Assembly (NCBI RefSeq): GCF_023065955.2
Contig: NC_079873.1
Span: 96,386,128 to 96,450,127, forward strand
DNA length: 64,000 bases
DNA from: Ursus arctos
Lineage: Eukaryota; Chordata; Mammalia; Carnivora; Ursidae
Direction of reading: 5' to 3'
Shown here piece by piece: positions 11,716-22,870 of this stretch (the stretch's first letter is position 1; each line of letters opens with the position of its first letter). The notes under the pieces were generated by a model, which saw only the letters and a program-made list of their open reading frames with translations, was not told the DNA's origin and did no database searches. The position numbers and the translations under genes were made by a program.

Positions 11716-12505
11716 TTTTTTTAAATTCTTTATTTAAATTCAATATAGTTAGCATATACTGTATTATTAGTTTCAGGGGTAGAATTTAGTGATTCATCAG
11801 TTGCATATAACACCCAGTGCTCATTACATCAACCGTCCTCCTTAATGCCCATCACCCAATTACCCCATCTTCCCATCCTCCTCCCCTCCAGCAACCCTCA
11901 TTTTGTTTCGTAGAGCTCAGCGTCTCTTACGGTTTGCCTCCCTCTCAATCTTCGTCTTATTTTTCCTTCCCTTCCCTCATGTTCATCTGTTTCGTTTCTT
12001 AAATTCCACATATGAGTGAAATCTTGTGGTATTTGCCTTTCTCTGATTGACTTATTTCACTTAGCATAATACCTCTAGTTCCATCCATGTCATTGCAAAT
12101 GATAAGATTTCATTCTTTTTGATGGGCCAGTAATATTCCTCTCTCTCTCTCTCTCTATATATATATACACACACATATATATACATATACATGTACATAC
12201 ATATATATACATATATACATATATATACATATATATCTTTATACCACATCTTTATCCATTCACCTGTTGATGGACATCTGGGCTCTTTCCATAGTTTGGC
12301 TAATGTGGACATTGCTGCTGCTATAAACATTGGGGTGCATGTGCCCCTTTGAATCACCATGTTTGCATCCTTTGGATAAATACCTAGTAGTATAATTGCT
12401 GGGTCATAGGGTAGCTCTATTTTTAACTTTTTGAGGAAACTCCATACTCTTTCCTAGAGTGGCTGTACCAGTTTGCTTTACCACCAACAGTATAAGAGGG
12501 TTATG
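11716..12505 (-). mobile_element. L1 LINE 3' end, 5'-truncated
   Basis: The minus-strand reading gives the L1 ORF2 tail, the 3' UTR and a poly(A) that appears as poly(T) at 11716-11722. The target duplication GGGGAACT is at 11707-11713 and 12506-12513, followed by a T run in both. The frame at 12061-12360 (minus) is the ORF2 C-terminus running over the embedded microsatellite. Confidence 0.92.
12139..12236. repeat. (CT)n then TA/CA-rich microsatellite
   Basis: About nine CT units pass into a TA, CA and CATA mixture. The stretch lies inside the L1 at 11716-12505, between the TGGGCCAGTAATATTCC block and the ACCACATCTTTATCCATTC block. Those are the same neighbours as in the other L1 copies with a microsatellite. 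Confidence 0.95.
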
Positions 12506-13050
12506 GGGGAACTCTTTTTAAATATAAAGTAGTAAAGGTATTTCTAAGGTTAACAAGACCCAGAAGACAGACTTTAAAAACCAAAATTTTAATAACTGAT
12601 AAGTATAACTAAATAAAATTCCAAAAATTACACATTAAAGCTAAAGTCAAATGACAATAATAAACTAGGGAAACATTTACAGTTCATATTACCATTAAAG
12701 TACTAATTCCCTTAATAAATGAAGAAATCCTAAAAATCAATAAGGAAATAATAACCCAAAAGAAAATGATAAAAAATATATGACTACGCATTGTACAGAA
12801 ATGAAAATACAAATAGCTATTAAATATATGAAGAGGCTTTCAATCCTATTCTTAATTGCAAATATAGGTAAATTAAAGCGACAGGGAGATAGTATGTTTC
12901 ACTTCAAAGATTGGCAGAAATTAGAAAGTGTTAAGATATACTGTGCTAGTGAGGGTTTGGCAAAACACTCTTATACATTGCTGGTGGGAGTGTAAATTGG
13001 TGCAAACTCTAGAAGGGCAAGTAGAATGTAATCACAAAACTTACAAATAC

Positions 13051-13504
13051 ACATTAGTCGAGGTTCTCTAGAGAAATAGAACCAATAGGAAGTTATATGT
13101 ATAATTTTACATATATAAAAGGGATTTATTCTAACAAACTGGTTCGTGCTATTATGGAGGCTGAGAAGTCCCATGATCTTCATCTGTAAGCTGGAGACCC
13201 AGGAAACCAGGAAAGCTGATGATATAAATCCCAGTCCAAGAGAAGGAGAAGATCGAAGCCTCAGCTCAAGTAGTCGTGCAGAGATAGAGAAGTAAACCCT
13301 CCATCTTTTGTTCTCTTCAGCTTCTGGATGGATTAGATGATGCCCACCCCACACTGGGGAGGGTAATCTACTTTTTTCAGTTTGCCAATTCAAATGCTAA
13401 TCTATTCTGTAAGCACCTTCACAGACCTACCCGGAAGTAATGGTAACCAGATATCTGGGCATCCCTTTGCTCAGTCAAGTTGACATGTAAAATTAACCAT
13501 CACA
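13051..13504 (-). mobile_element. ERVL-MaLR-type LTR inserted in L1M
   Basis: The left end reads ATTAGTCGAGGTTCTCTAGA and the right end AGTTGACATGTAAAATTAAC then CATCACA, the reverse complement of a widespread mammalian MaLR-like LTR beginning TGTGATGG. The interior matches the expected order of GGAGGCTGAGAAGTCCCATG, AAGCTGGAGACCCAGGAAA and CCCACACTGGGGAGGG-like blocks. Old L1M sequence continues on both sides. The 140-codon minus frame here is incidental. Confidence 0.75.
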
Positions 13505-13610
13505 CATGTATTTTTGACCCACGAATTCCATTTCTAAATATCCTATAGATGTGCTTATACATGTACACAATTACCCATGGAAAAGTATATTTCTAGCAGC
13601 ACTCTTTGTA

Positions 13611-14185
13611 ATATGTATTCAAAAAAGAAATTACATATTTAAAAGAGAAAGAGAAATGTCTTAAGAAATATCTCAGGCAAAATTGAGAAATTCAGAGAAT
13701 TAGAATTCTTTCTCTGTTTCTGTCCCTCTCTATCCTTTCAGTACTGTGCCCTTCCACAAGGCCTTTCTTCCCACACTCTGGACCATGCCCTTTCCTACAC
13801 TTTTCCCTAACAAATAGGGACTTACTTTGTGGCTCATTTATTTAAGACCCTTATAGGTGATTATGAATCATCTATTTTTCTTATTCTCACTGGAGTGTTA
13901 ATGGTTGACAATTTGATCTATTACTCTTTCCAGCTTAATTTTATATTTAAACAGAAGCTTTGAACCAAAGGCAACAATCCAAGAATTTTTACATTATGGA
14001 AGGAGGGTAGTAGTCTCTCCTCCCTCCCCTGCCACCATCTCAAGCCAAATCAGAGCAAAACACCCTTAAGACCTTGACAAGTATCACCTTGAATTTGAGC
14101 TTTGTTACCTGACGTGTGCCTAAAAATCTAAAGTCAAATTGTGGCTAAAGAAGCCTAGTGTTGGTAGAATACAAAGAGAAAATAC
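13611..14185. other. Single-copy interval, no gene seen
   Basis: The block at about 13720-13830 is pyrimidine-rich and faintly L2-like, but too diverged to call. No reading frame or RNA signal is visible. Confidence 0.5.
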
Positions 14186-15060
14186 TGTAACCCAACTAAT
14201 CTGGGTTTGCTCCTCGGTGGGTCACAGATAGAAACCACACCAGGTGGAGTTGTTACAGAAAGGAAACTTCATCTGCGGCAGATGAGATCTCAGTGAATAA
14301 TTTCCAAAGCCATGACTCCCTGAGCAAGGGCGAATGGGTTCCTTTTATTTAGGGCTAGGGTGCATATTTAGAAGGGGAAGCCTGGTCATCATATGTAGAG
14401 GTAAGCATAGGGTCACACATGCACCTCAAGAAAACATGCCTATACATACATTGTATGTTATGTAAATGAGGCTTGAACTCCGCCTTGGGTGGAGATTTTA
14501 GTGTCACAGTGAGGTTAAGGTAACTGTCACTCCATAGGTGACTCCATGGTTCCTCTGTGCAGGCTTGTGTTGGAGGGTTAAGCTCAAACTGGTCTGGTGG
14601 GCTGGGGCTGCCTGAGCTCTTTGTGCAGGCAGTCGTTATTAAGGGGTAATTTTGTTTTCCATCATGGTATGTTACACCTGTCATGTCTTTTGCCTGAGTT
14701 AAGAGAGAAGATGAAAAGAAGAGCTTAAGGAAATCATGGGGCAAAGGTTGGTGAGTACAAGCCGGTGAGCAGTAAAAGTCAGGGCTTAGGGTCTCGCTGG
14801 TGACAGTACTGCATTGAGAGCAATTTGTATTTTCACCAATGGCAGGGAAAAGTTGCGTTTTCTTATAGGCCATATATGAACCCCACAAAAAGTAGCCAGC
14901 TGTGAACTGTAATGTAAAAGGATACTATTAAAGAAGCCTTCCTGCCAGGTGTAAGGTGACCTCAGCCAGGATGCTGGAGGTATCCTGCAGGAAACTGTAA
15001 CTGGATCTCCCCAGTTGGAGAATATCACAGAAACCCACAAATGTACCCCCCCCAAAAAGA
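14186..15060 (-). mobile_element. Unidentified LTR-like unit, possible endogenous retrovirus remnant
   Basis: Read on the minus strand, the last 200 bases look like the R/U5 end of a retroviral LTR. There is an AATAAA-type signal near 14345, then a stretch ending in GGTTACA at 14186. Upstream lies about 700 bases with two overlapping open frames (15088-14786 and 14888-14355) that I cannot match to gag, pol or env. No primer-binding site or second LTR was found. It may be a solo LTR with an unusually long U3, or a single-copy region that resembles one. Confidence 0.4.
14355..14888 (-). other. 177-codon open frame, unidentified
   Basis: The frame starts MWGSYMAYKKTQLF and ends SPSKYAP. It is cysteine-rich in its first third (CSQC, FYCSPAC) and has an NLTV sequon. 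It overlaps the 100-codon frame at 14786-15088 by about 100 bases in another phase. It lies wholly inside the LTR-like unit, so it may be chance openness in a U3 region. I do not recognise a protein family. Confidence 0.2.
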
Positions 15061-15399
15061 AAGAATTAGCATTTTGGATACTGGCCATATATGGAGGGTA
15101 TTGCTATCAGATGACATCAGTACTAGTCAAGTAAGTCCCTTCTGGTCCCTTGTGTGTGCTTTCCTGCACACCTCCAACCTTAGAGGGGCAAGAGTCAGCA
15201 TAGTGCCTTGAGGAAGAGGGAAGAGGCAAAAAAGGAGGGACTACCACTCTTACCTGTTTCTCCCTTAGTCCTCTGACCATTCTCACTCCTCATTTGTTGA
15301 CTGGCCTTACAATTTGGCATGACCAAGGATTCTATCCTAGGCCTAGCACTCTTCACATACTGTACAGTTTCCCAGAAATACATCCACTTCCACAGTTTC

Positions 15400-15540
15400 A
15401 ACTAATATATTTTATTTTCTAGCCCTTGGTACTCTCTGAATTTCTGTTTGTTTTACATATTTATCATCTGTTCTTCTCTACTAGGATATAAGCTTGACGG
15501 CAGGGACTCTGCTGGATCTCCAGCACCTAGGAAAATGTCC
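15400..15540 (+). mobile_element. L2 LINE 3' end, diverged
   Basis: TCTACTAGGATATAAGCTTGACGGCAGGGACTCTGC followed by ATCTCCAGCACCTAGGA follows the L2 3' pattern (ACTAGA-TGTAAGCTCC, GGCAGGGAC, CCAGCACCTA). Only the 3' end is recognisable. Confidence 0.6.
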
Positions 15541-15574
15541 GGGATAGAGAGATAAGAAGCTATTTTGTCGTGAA

Positions 15575-15830
15575 CAGAACAATGATAGATGGGATGCAGA
15601 GTAAACAAGGCATTACCTTTGCCCTTCAGGAATTCATTACCTAATAGAGGAGAAAGCCACGTGTGAACAGATAATTGTCTTATAATTGATCAAGTTAATA
15701 TACAACATGTTTTTGGAAAGTTTCGTGTTAGCTGTATCTTAGAGGATAAATAAGAAATTTATCAGGTGGGAAAAGGAGAAAAGCAGAAGAGCAGGAGCGA
15801 AGGCACGAAGACATGAAAACAAATGACACA
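15575..15830. repeat. Possible ancient mammal-wide repeat, family unnamed
   Basis: Blocks such as GCCCTTCAGGAATTCATTAC, CAGATAATTGTCTTATAATTG and GGAGCGAAGGCACGAAGACA recall an old interspersed repeat common in mammals. A similar style of sequence occurs at 53820-54120. The name cannot be given without a library search. Confidence 0.35.
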
Positions 15831-15959
15831 ATCTCAGCCCTAAAATAGTTGACAGTAGTTGAAGAGAAAAGAGGGAAGCTAAACTTTGGGGCTTCAGCTA
15901 TCCTTCTATAGAAGGTCAGAAAATAAGCTAATACATGTGGGCCAGAAACTTGGCTCACT

Positions 15960-18220
15960 CTAGTTGCAAAATTATATCCCTACCCTTTTCATTCTAGGCT
16001 GGATCTGTTGGGCTAGTTACCTGTTTCAGTCTGGCAGCTTCTAACAAAGAAGTGCTTCAGACTAGTAATCCATGGAAGGGGAGAGCTGCCACGCCCTGAC
16101 AGCTGAATCTATGGACTGGGCCCTGGCTGGCCAGCTCATTAAAGGAGCCTATGGGCTCCAGGCCCACAGCCTACCGGGCTGTCCTTGAAATTCGAACCAC
16201 TATGTGTTTCCACCTGGGGAAAATGCCACTCAGACTCCATTGGTCAACCTAATCAGGCCCGGGGTATCGCACAGGTGCACAAGCCCGCATGCACGCATGC
16301 GCCCTCATGAAAGTCTCAGATTAAAATACGTTGAAATCGTTCATTCCTTTTTCACCTTTGTTTCCTTCTACCATTATCTGTGACTACCTGGGGAGTCCTC
16401 CCTTCCGGACAAGTCCCCATCACATCACATTCTCATGGCAGCACTCTTGGCAGGAGGAGAATAGGGGAATATGGTGGGTTGCGCTAGGACCTGTTGGAAA
16501 CCCTTTACACATTATACAATATTAAATCTTGGCTGTTACGCTGCTTTCCTGTGCTTTTCCAATAATTCCTTTGCTTTTTTGTTGCTCGCTTGCCTCTTCT
16601 AGGAGATAGAAATAAAAGCACTGGTCTCTGCTTTTCCCTCTCCACTACCTAATACATAGACGTGGTATTCTGCTCATTAAGATTCTATAACATATTTCAG
16701 AGGCTCTGAAATTTATTTGGACATTTCTAAGTCAAAACCTTTTAACATGTTACTATTATAGGTTCTATAAAACATTAACCCTTCTTTTAGATTATCCTTC
16801 CTTCCCAAAATAGACAATGATTTGATCTTTCTATTTAAATATTGTGCTCCTCAAATGAATTGAGCCAGATATATTGCATTCTCTTGATACACTAATTCCA
16901 GTTCCATTCTGTACTTTAGCTGAAAAAATGGGTCATTTCCCAGTAGACAGACAATCATAATAAAAATAGTCTATCCTCAAATAACAAGTACATTCAGATA
17001 CCAGACAATATTAGTTTTTAAGGAAAACCCAGTTGTGGCCTTTATGGGTATAAAGTTTCTGACTGCCTGATGTTTTAATGTAGCTGTGGTTGTTTAAACT
17101 GCCATAGTAAGCATTGTTAATAACACACATAATATAGTTGCCTTGGCATGGGGTTAGTATGAAAAAATATATTATTCTCTAGGCTAAGAGGAAGACATTT
17201 AATAAGAAGATAAGAGCTGAAAACCACAGTAGTTTTCCCCTGGTGTATGGGGCAGGCTGTTAGTTTATTGGCAAGTATCAGGTGCAATTGGAGCCCTGTT
17301 TTTTCATTAGCAACTTAATTTCAGTCACATTCTCCCTATGAATACACAGGATATTATTCATTAATTAGGATGTAATTGTGAAGTTGCCGTAGTTATCTAA
17401 CAAATGTGTTAATTAGACCCTCTCTAAATTACAGTGATTACATTTACTTCCTTTGGTGACATGTTCTTGAGATGTAAATGGACTCTGACACCCATGTTTG
17501 GCTCTCTTTGTGAAAAGTGTACAAGCACAGCTACTTTCCCATTCTTCCCTAGTTCACATGGACACAGACCTCCTTGGGGTGAGGGCTGGATTTATTAAAG
17601 TTGTAAACTAAAAGAGCTTGTGGCTTAGGGCCAGTAAAATACCCTGTCAGCCAATGCAACCCTAGACAATAGCATTCTGAAGCTCCCTATTTCCTATCCA
17701 ATGAGGGAGCATACCCACTAAAGGACCTCTTCCCTGTCACTCAGCAGCACAAGGAGATAGGATGGCTAAGTGAATAAAGAAGCTTGTCTTTGATTGAGGA
17801 CACCTCCCTGTGCATGCCTGCCTCCTTTGACCCAACCCACCATCTCTAAAATGTTGGATGACCTCATGTTGTCCTTGGCTGTCGATTGAGAGAGCCTTTC
17901 TCCAGGCCTTCCCTTCTCACTTACCCCATGTTCCAGACCATTCCTTCTCTTTTCTCCTCTCTTCTTTGTCTCATAGGGCTAACCTGATGGGCAATACCAA
18001 CTATCCCTCCATCGCCACCATCTCCAAAACATACTTCTCTTTATCCTAGGGTCTTTTGTGTCTTAACTCAAATGAATGATGCTAATTACAGTGACTATAG
18101 GTGCTCAAGGTAAGCACAACACACAACTCAGGAAACTGCCTACCTGTTATATCAAAGAATAGGTCCTACTGGGCTCTCTCACTCATTTTCTCTGCATCCC
18201 AGAAGAGGTTCTCTTCTTTT
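15960..18220. other. Repeat-poor interval with TTAATTAG pair and CpG-richer patch
   Basis: No transposon is recognisable over 2.2 kb. The part around 16080-16310 is GC-richer than its surroundings and includes an alternating GCATGCACGCATGCGC run near 16288-16303. Two TTAATTAG motifs lie at 17361-17368 and 17409-17416. No exon can be supported. The block is a candidate for conserved non-coding sequence, on composition only. Confidence 0.45.
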
Positions 18221-18835
18221 TTCAGGTCTTTGCCTTCTTCAGTTGTAAAATGATGTTCATGAGTTCCAACCACAAGTTGAAAAGCATCAGGGAACAGCTG
18301 GAAGAGTTTTCGGAGACCATCTGGACTAGAAATGGCATAGGTTTCATCCCGAGGGCCAACTTTGTTCTATTGATACAGGCTGTCTGTTGTGTATTTAGAA
18401 TTCTGAGGCCTTCTCTGGGCTCAGTGGTACAGAATGTCACGAATGATAAAGCATTTTCTACCACTGGTGTGAAAACGGGATGTGGCATCCTGTGTGTCGG
18501 GTATTTTGTGTATTTTTTCTTTCCATTTTATACCAGGGATATCTTAAAAAACCTGTCGTCTTTCTATGTGGTGAGACACAAGCATAATTCGAGATTTGAA
18601 CACTTCGTAGCAGAGAGATTGTACCAACAGCTGAGTCGTACGTTCTATTTCCTTCTTTCCCCCCCCCAAAACTGTTTCCAGCTACTTCAGAACTTATAAA
18701 AAATATCCCCTAGTTGGACAAATGTTACACCCAAGCAGTTTTGGAGATGGCTTGAAACAGTAGCCAAAAGCCCTGTTCATGGAATTGCCACCATTAAAGG
18801 CACCTTTTTTTTTTTAATGAAGTTAGTGAAGATCT

Positions 18836-19050
18836 TTTTTTTTTTTTTATTATTGGAGGCGGGGGAAAGAGCATGCATGCAGTGGTGGGGAGGGGCAGAG
18901 GGAGAGGGAAAGAGAGAGAGAATCTTAAGCAGGCTCCATGCCCAGCGTGGAGCCCAAAGCGGGGCTCAATCTCATGACCCTGAGATCATGACCTGAGTCA
19001 AAATTAAGAGTTGGACGCTTAACCGACTGAGCCACCAGGTGCCCTGGTCA
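18836..19050 (-). mobile_element. CanSINE with clean target duplication
   Basis: The minus-strand reading gives a tRNA-derived head (GGTGGCTCAGTCGGTTAAGC type), the GATCATGAGATTGAGCC part, a GA/CT-rich body and a poly(A) seen as T14 on the plus strand. The duplication TGAAGATCTT is exact at 18827-18836 and 19051-19060. The identical duplication suggests a fairly recent insertion. Confidence 0.95.
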
Positions 19051-19060
19051 TGAAGATCTT

Positions 19061-20109
19061 ATAACAAAATGTAACTATGTTCCATGCACAACAGAACACA
19101 GAAAGTTCTCACTAGCCACTACTGTTGACATTGGTGATAATATCAGATTACCTCCTATCATCTACTAATAGGCAAGATTCGGCCATGGAGAGAGCAGGGT
19201 ATTTTGTGTGGGAACAAAATAAAATAGAAGGGTAACAGTTTGGGGCACAGGCCAGGAAATACAGATCCTTGTGTGGAAGAGCCGGTTTGAGAGTTTCAGG
19301 CACAGAGGCACTAGGACACATAGAGGGGAAGTCAGACACCCCAGTGTCAAATGTTCTCTCCTCCACAGGTCGACAGTTTTGAAAGAGGTAATACTCACAT
19401 GTATGGTGTGTGAGAGAGATTTGGTTGAAAAAGTAGACGTAGTTCAAACCTAACACAGCTGCTCATCGATATTATCCAGTATTAGCCACGGCTTCTCCCA
19501 TACTTGCTTGGGCTTATGGTCAGTCTGGTTCATAATATCTGGCAGCTGTGTGGAGTACAGCCTTCAGGGGTTAGGAATGCTTCAAAGGAGGCCACAAGCA
19601 TGTTAACAATGGTTAGCAGAAGCACTGAGAAAATCAACCAGAAGGCAGGTCTCCCCCTACCCCCTACCCCCCGCCCCGACTTCCATAAAAAAAACATTGT
19701 CAGGTTTAGCTTCTGGGCTACACTCTCTAAAGCTAAACAAGCCCAAGTTCATGTTTCTAGGGCAGTAATACCAAAGGCAGCAGCACTTACTTGTCTAGAT
19801 GACTTTTTGTTTTGCATTATATAATTAAGCTGGGGACGTGCTTTTAAAAGTTAAAATTATAATTTAGCTCTAGGGTTCATAATGGACTAAATTGTTTTCT
19901 GCTCTACTTACCCTATGCTAGAATTTTGGTTAAGAACATGGCGTTTGGAATCAGGCTTTGGTTTGGAGAACATGCATAAACTATTTAAAATTCTTTTTCT
20001 CATTTCATCTTCTCCTGTGAACCTGGACCTGGTGTGCCTTTTCTTAGTAATTACTACCGTCATGTAACTAATCGGGTGCTCAAACCAGAAACCTAGGGGT
20101 ATGTATTAG
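19061..20109. other. Single-copy interval, no gene seen
   Basis: Small overlapping frames on both strands at 19148-19456 and 19504-19824 have no supporting context. No repeat was recognised. Confidence 0.55.
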
Positions 20110-20474
20110 CTGAGGATGCCATACCCAAATGCTATGGACAGGGAGGTTGAAATAACAGGTGTTTCTCACAGTTCTGGAGGCAAAAATCTGAGACCAAGGG
20201 GCTGGCAGCTTTGGTTTCTCCTGAAGCCTTTTTCCTTGACTTCCAAACGATCGCCTTCTCTCTGTCCGCACTTGGTGGTGCCTCTGGGCACACACATCCA
20301 TGGTGCCTCTTCCTCTTCTTATAAGGACACTAGTCCTTTTGGATTAGGACCACACCCTTATGACTTCATTTGATCTTCATTACCTCTTTAAAGATCTCAT
20401 CTCCAAATATAGTCACACTGGGGGTAAGGGCTTCAACCTATGGATTTGGGGGGGGACATAATTTGGTTCATAAC
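20110..20474 (-). mobile_element. MLT1-group MaLR LTR
   Basis: The order GTTTCTCACAGTTCTGGAGG, CTTATAAGGACACTAGTCC, GGATTAGGACCACACCCTTA, TCTCCAAATATAGTCACACT, then a GGATTTGGGGGGGGACATAA-like end is the reverse complement of an MLT1 LTR. The termini are worn. The 85-codon plus frame across it is incidental. Confidence 0.85.
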
Positions 20475-20639
20475 CGAGTAATTATTAATGTTTATTCCAT
20501 GAATTTAATGGCTAATTAATTTAGTGGCTAATGAGAACTTTCTGTGTCCTGTCGTGCATCACCAAGACCTGTCCTTTATAATGAATTAAATTTATCTTCA
20601 GTCAATCAAATTTACTCCACATCTACTACAACCAGTTCA

Positions 20640-21150
20640 TCCACATTCTCATGGTCACCTTTGGCCTGAATGAATGTAATCATCTCCTAAATGGTCTCCC
20701 TGCAACTACTCTCTTCCTCCTCTAATATATTCTCCAATCAGCCAGAATGATTGCTTTAAAATAGCATTTGAATGGGTCATTCTCTAAAATAGTTCACTGG
20801 CCTCTTATGGCCTTAAAACCTTAACACGCTTGGCACATGATCTGGCCCTTCCCGAACTTTCCAGCCTCCATATACAACAAGCTCATGCTTATTCTTTCTC
20901 CTCCCACCACACTGGCCTACTTTCACAGTTTTCCAAAAGCCCCATGCTCCCTCCCCTACAAGATTTTGCACACGCTACTTCCCACTCTCACTCCCCCAGG
21001 GAAGTCTTCCTTGATCTTTATGACTAGGGCAATCCCCCTAATTATACATTCTTGTAGCCATTTTTAAGACTTGTCACAGTTGCAATTTTAATTTATTTAT
21101 GAGATTATTTGATTATTATCTGCTTCTCCCACCAGACTGTAAGTTCCTTC
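20640..21150 (+). mobile_element. L2 LINE 3' region
   Basis: L2 hallmarks appear in order: CCTAAATGGTCTCCCTGCAA, ATTCTCCAATCAGCCAGAATGATTGC, TGGCCTCTTATGGCC, GCACATGATCTGGCCCTTCC, CCACACTGGCCTACTTTCAC, CCAGGGAAGTCTTCCTTGAT and CCCACCAGACTGTAAGTTCC. The frames at 20830-21067 lie in this element and are not genes. Confidence 0.88.
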
Positions 21151-21154
21151 AAAG

Positions 21155-21250
21155 AATTGCTGTGAAGATTGAATGAGATAATGAATATAAAGTACTTTAT
21201 TCAGAGGCTGGCACTTAGTAAGTGCTAAATTGATTTTAGCTTTTATCATC
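21155..21250 (+). mobile_element. MIR SINE 3' part
   Basis: TTGCTGTGAAGATTGAATGAGATAATG, then GGCTGGCACTTAGTAAGTGC is the MIR core and tail. It directly follows the L2, with which MIR shares its 3' end. Confidence 0.8.
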
Positions 21251-21435
21251 ATTATTGGAGTGGGGGGTTCTTAGCCATCACTTATATTCTATTGGTGGAG
21301 CTTAGTTTTCAACCTATTTTCATCACCTGGCTTTTATCTTTTCTGAAAAGCTACCACAGTATCTAGTATCTAGTACATGGTTAGCTCAAAAACTGTTTGC
21401 TAGTATTGTTATTATTATGTATTCTCTGACTCTCT

Positions 21436-21515
21436 TTTATGTAGTGTTCTGTCTTTGCCGCTTACTGGTTCTGTGACCTTGGGCAATTTGCCTAACTTCC
21501 CTGATGATAAGGAGG
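21436..21515 (+). mobile_element. MIR SINE core
   Basis: GCCGCTTACTGGTTCTGTGACCTTGGGCAATTTGCCTAACTTCCCTG is the conserved MIR core. Its ends are not clear. Confidence 0.8.
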
Positions 21516-22642
21516 CCTACTTTAGCCAGCAGCTATAAAAATTAGCCAAGTACATTGACCTGGAGAGAATGGGTGCTGGATATATTATTTTGCTTCTCTT
21601 ATGGTCTCTGTAGAGGATTTATGCTTTCCTTTCTTGTAGATCTGAAAAGGAAAACAATCTTAGAAAAAATATTTTATACTCAAATAAAACAAACCATTGC
21701 TTTTACTATAACAGAGCTGATTTCAGACTCACTTTGGGAGTCAACACAATTCTATCTTCCTCAAGTGCCAGGAGAATATTCATAAACATACTTTCTTTCG
21801 GTGATGTGGCTAGAAGGACTGTGAATAAACACTCAGGCCCAAATGCATTCACCTCTATTTCCAGCTTGACTTTGTCTTTTCTGTGGTTGACAGCTGGGCC
21901 TTCAACACAGACTGCAGATGGGGCTGCTTTAAGACAATAATATACCAAAATATCCAAGTTTCAAAAACATCAATTTGGGAGTGATTGGTCCCATTACTGG
22001 ATTCTGTCTTGATAAAAAGATTAACCACAGGATAACTTTAAACAGTGATCTCTCCCAGTGAATTGAAGTGTTCACCCACAGATCACTGACTGAAAGAGAG
22101 GACTTGGGGAGAGGGTAGCCAACAGAGAGAAAAGAGCAAAATTCCTTAAGTTGGCGCTTTAGGAATTGTGTCATGGCAAAATGGTGTAAATAGAAAGTAA
22201 GCAACACTGAAATTCTGAGCACGTGGAGGAATGGGAAATGACTTACAAACCCTCCATTTGTAGACGCCTTTTCAGGAGTTGTTGTGGATGGAAGTGCAGC
22301 CCCCCCCCCCCACTGGTGATGAGGAACCAGCAGACAAAGATGAGTTGTAGCCATTGCTCTGCTAGGGCTGTAATATTGTAAATTAGAATTAAAGAATGTC
22401 AAAGCTGAGAGGAGCCACGTACAGACACATACGCAAACATTCACACACCACAGTGGGATTAGAAATTCACTTCGATTTCTCTACCATTTGAGAACATGAC
22501 TGTAACATGGCAAGTGCTGCAAGCTGGAATGTACGTGGCTCCATAGGAGGGGAAACAGGGAAGAATTGTGGAATCTGTCAGCTCTCAGCTGCATACCTGT
22601 TCTCTGACTTCCTCTTCGCTCTGTGAGGCAGCTTATGATACA
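21516..22642. other. Single-copy interval, no gene seen
   Basis: A 171-codon minus frame (21929-22444) starts in a CA-rich patch and has no recognisable domain, and an opposing frame overlaps it. I regard both as chance. A C12 run lies at about 22299-22310. Confidence 0.5.
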
Positions 22643-22870
22643 GTGTAGTAGTTAGGACTACGGTTCGCCAACACTGGAATCCTTATTTACACTTTGCTTA
22701 CTAGCTATGTAAACTTGGGTAAGGGATGTAACTTAACGATCTCAGTTTTCTCATCTTTAACAGGTATACAACTAGTATGTGTAGTAAGCTTGCAAGGATT
22801 AAATCTCTGTAAAGCACTTAGTACGCTACCTGGCACATAGTAGGTACTCAAGAATATGTATTATTTATTA
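22643..22870 (+). mobile_element. MIR SINE, nearly full length
   Basis: The MIR order is visible: GTAGTTAGGACTACGG, ACTTGGGTAAGGGATGTAAC, CTCAGTTTTCTCATCTTTAAC, AAGGATTAAATCTCTGTAAAGCAC, and ACCTGGCACATAGTAGGTAC followed by a TTATTATT tail. Confidence 0.92.

Larger units (their letters stand above)
11516..13610 (+). mobile_element. Old L1M ORF2 3' region, interrupted twice
   Basis: The pieces 11516-11715, 12506-13050 and 13505-13610 line up in order as the ORF2 3' part of an ancient L1M. Recognisable blocks are the GGTGTTGAAACACCTGGGTAGC stretch, AATAAATTCCAGGTGGATC, ACATTGCTGGTGGGAGTG, and then CGAATTCCATTTCTAAAT. The coding frame is destroyed. A younger L1 (minus) and an LTR (minus) were inserted into it, so it is the oldest element of this stack. 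Confidence 0.8.

Noticed and set aside
19271..19456. Overlapping frames on both strands as a short gene
   Set aside because: They are short, mutually overlapping and lack any context such as splice sites or a polyadenylation signal.
21929..22444. 171-codon minus-strand frame as a gene
   Set aside because: It begins in a CA-rich patch, has no recognisable domain and overlaps an opposing frame of similar openness.
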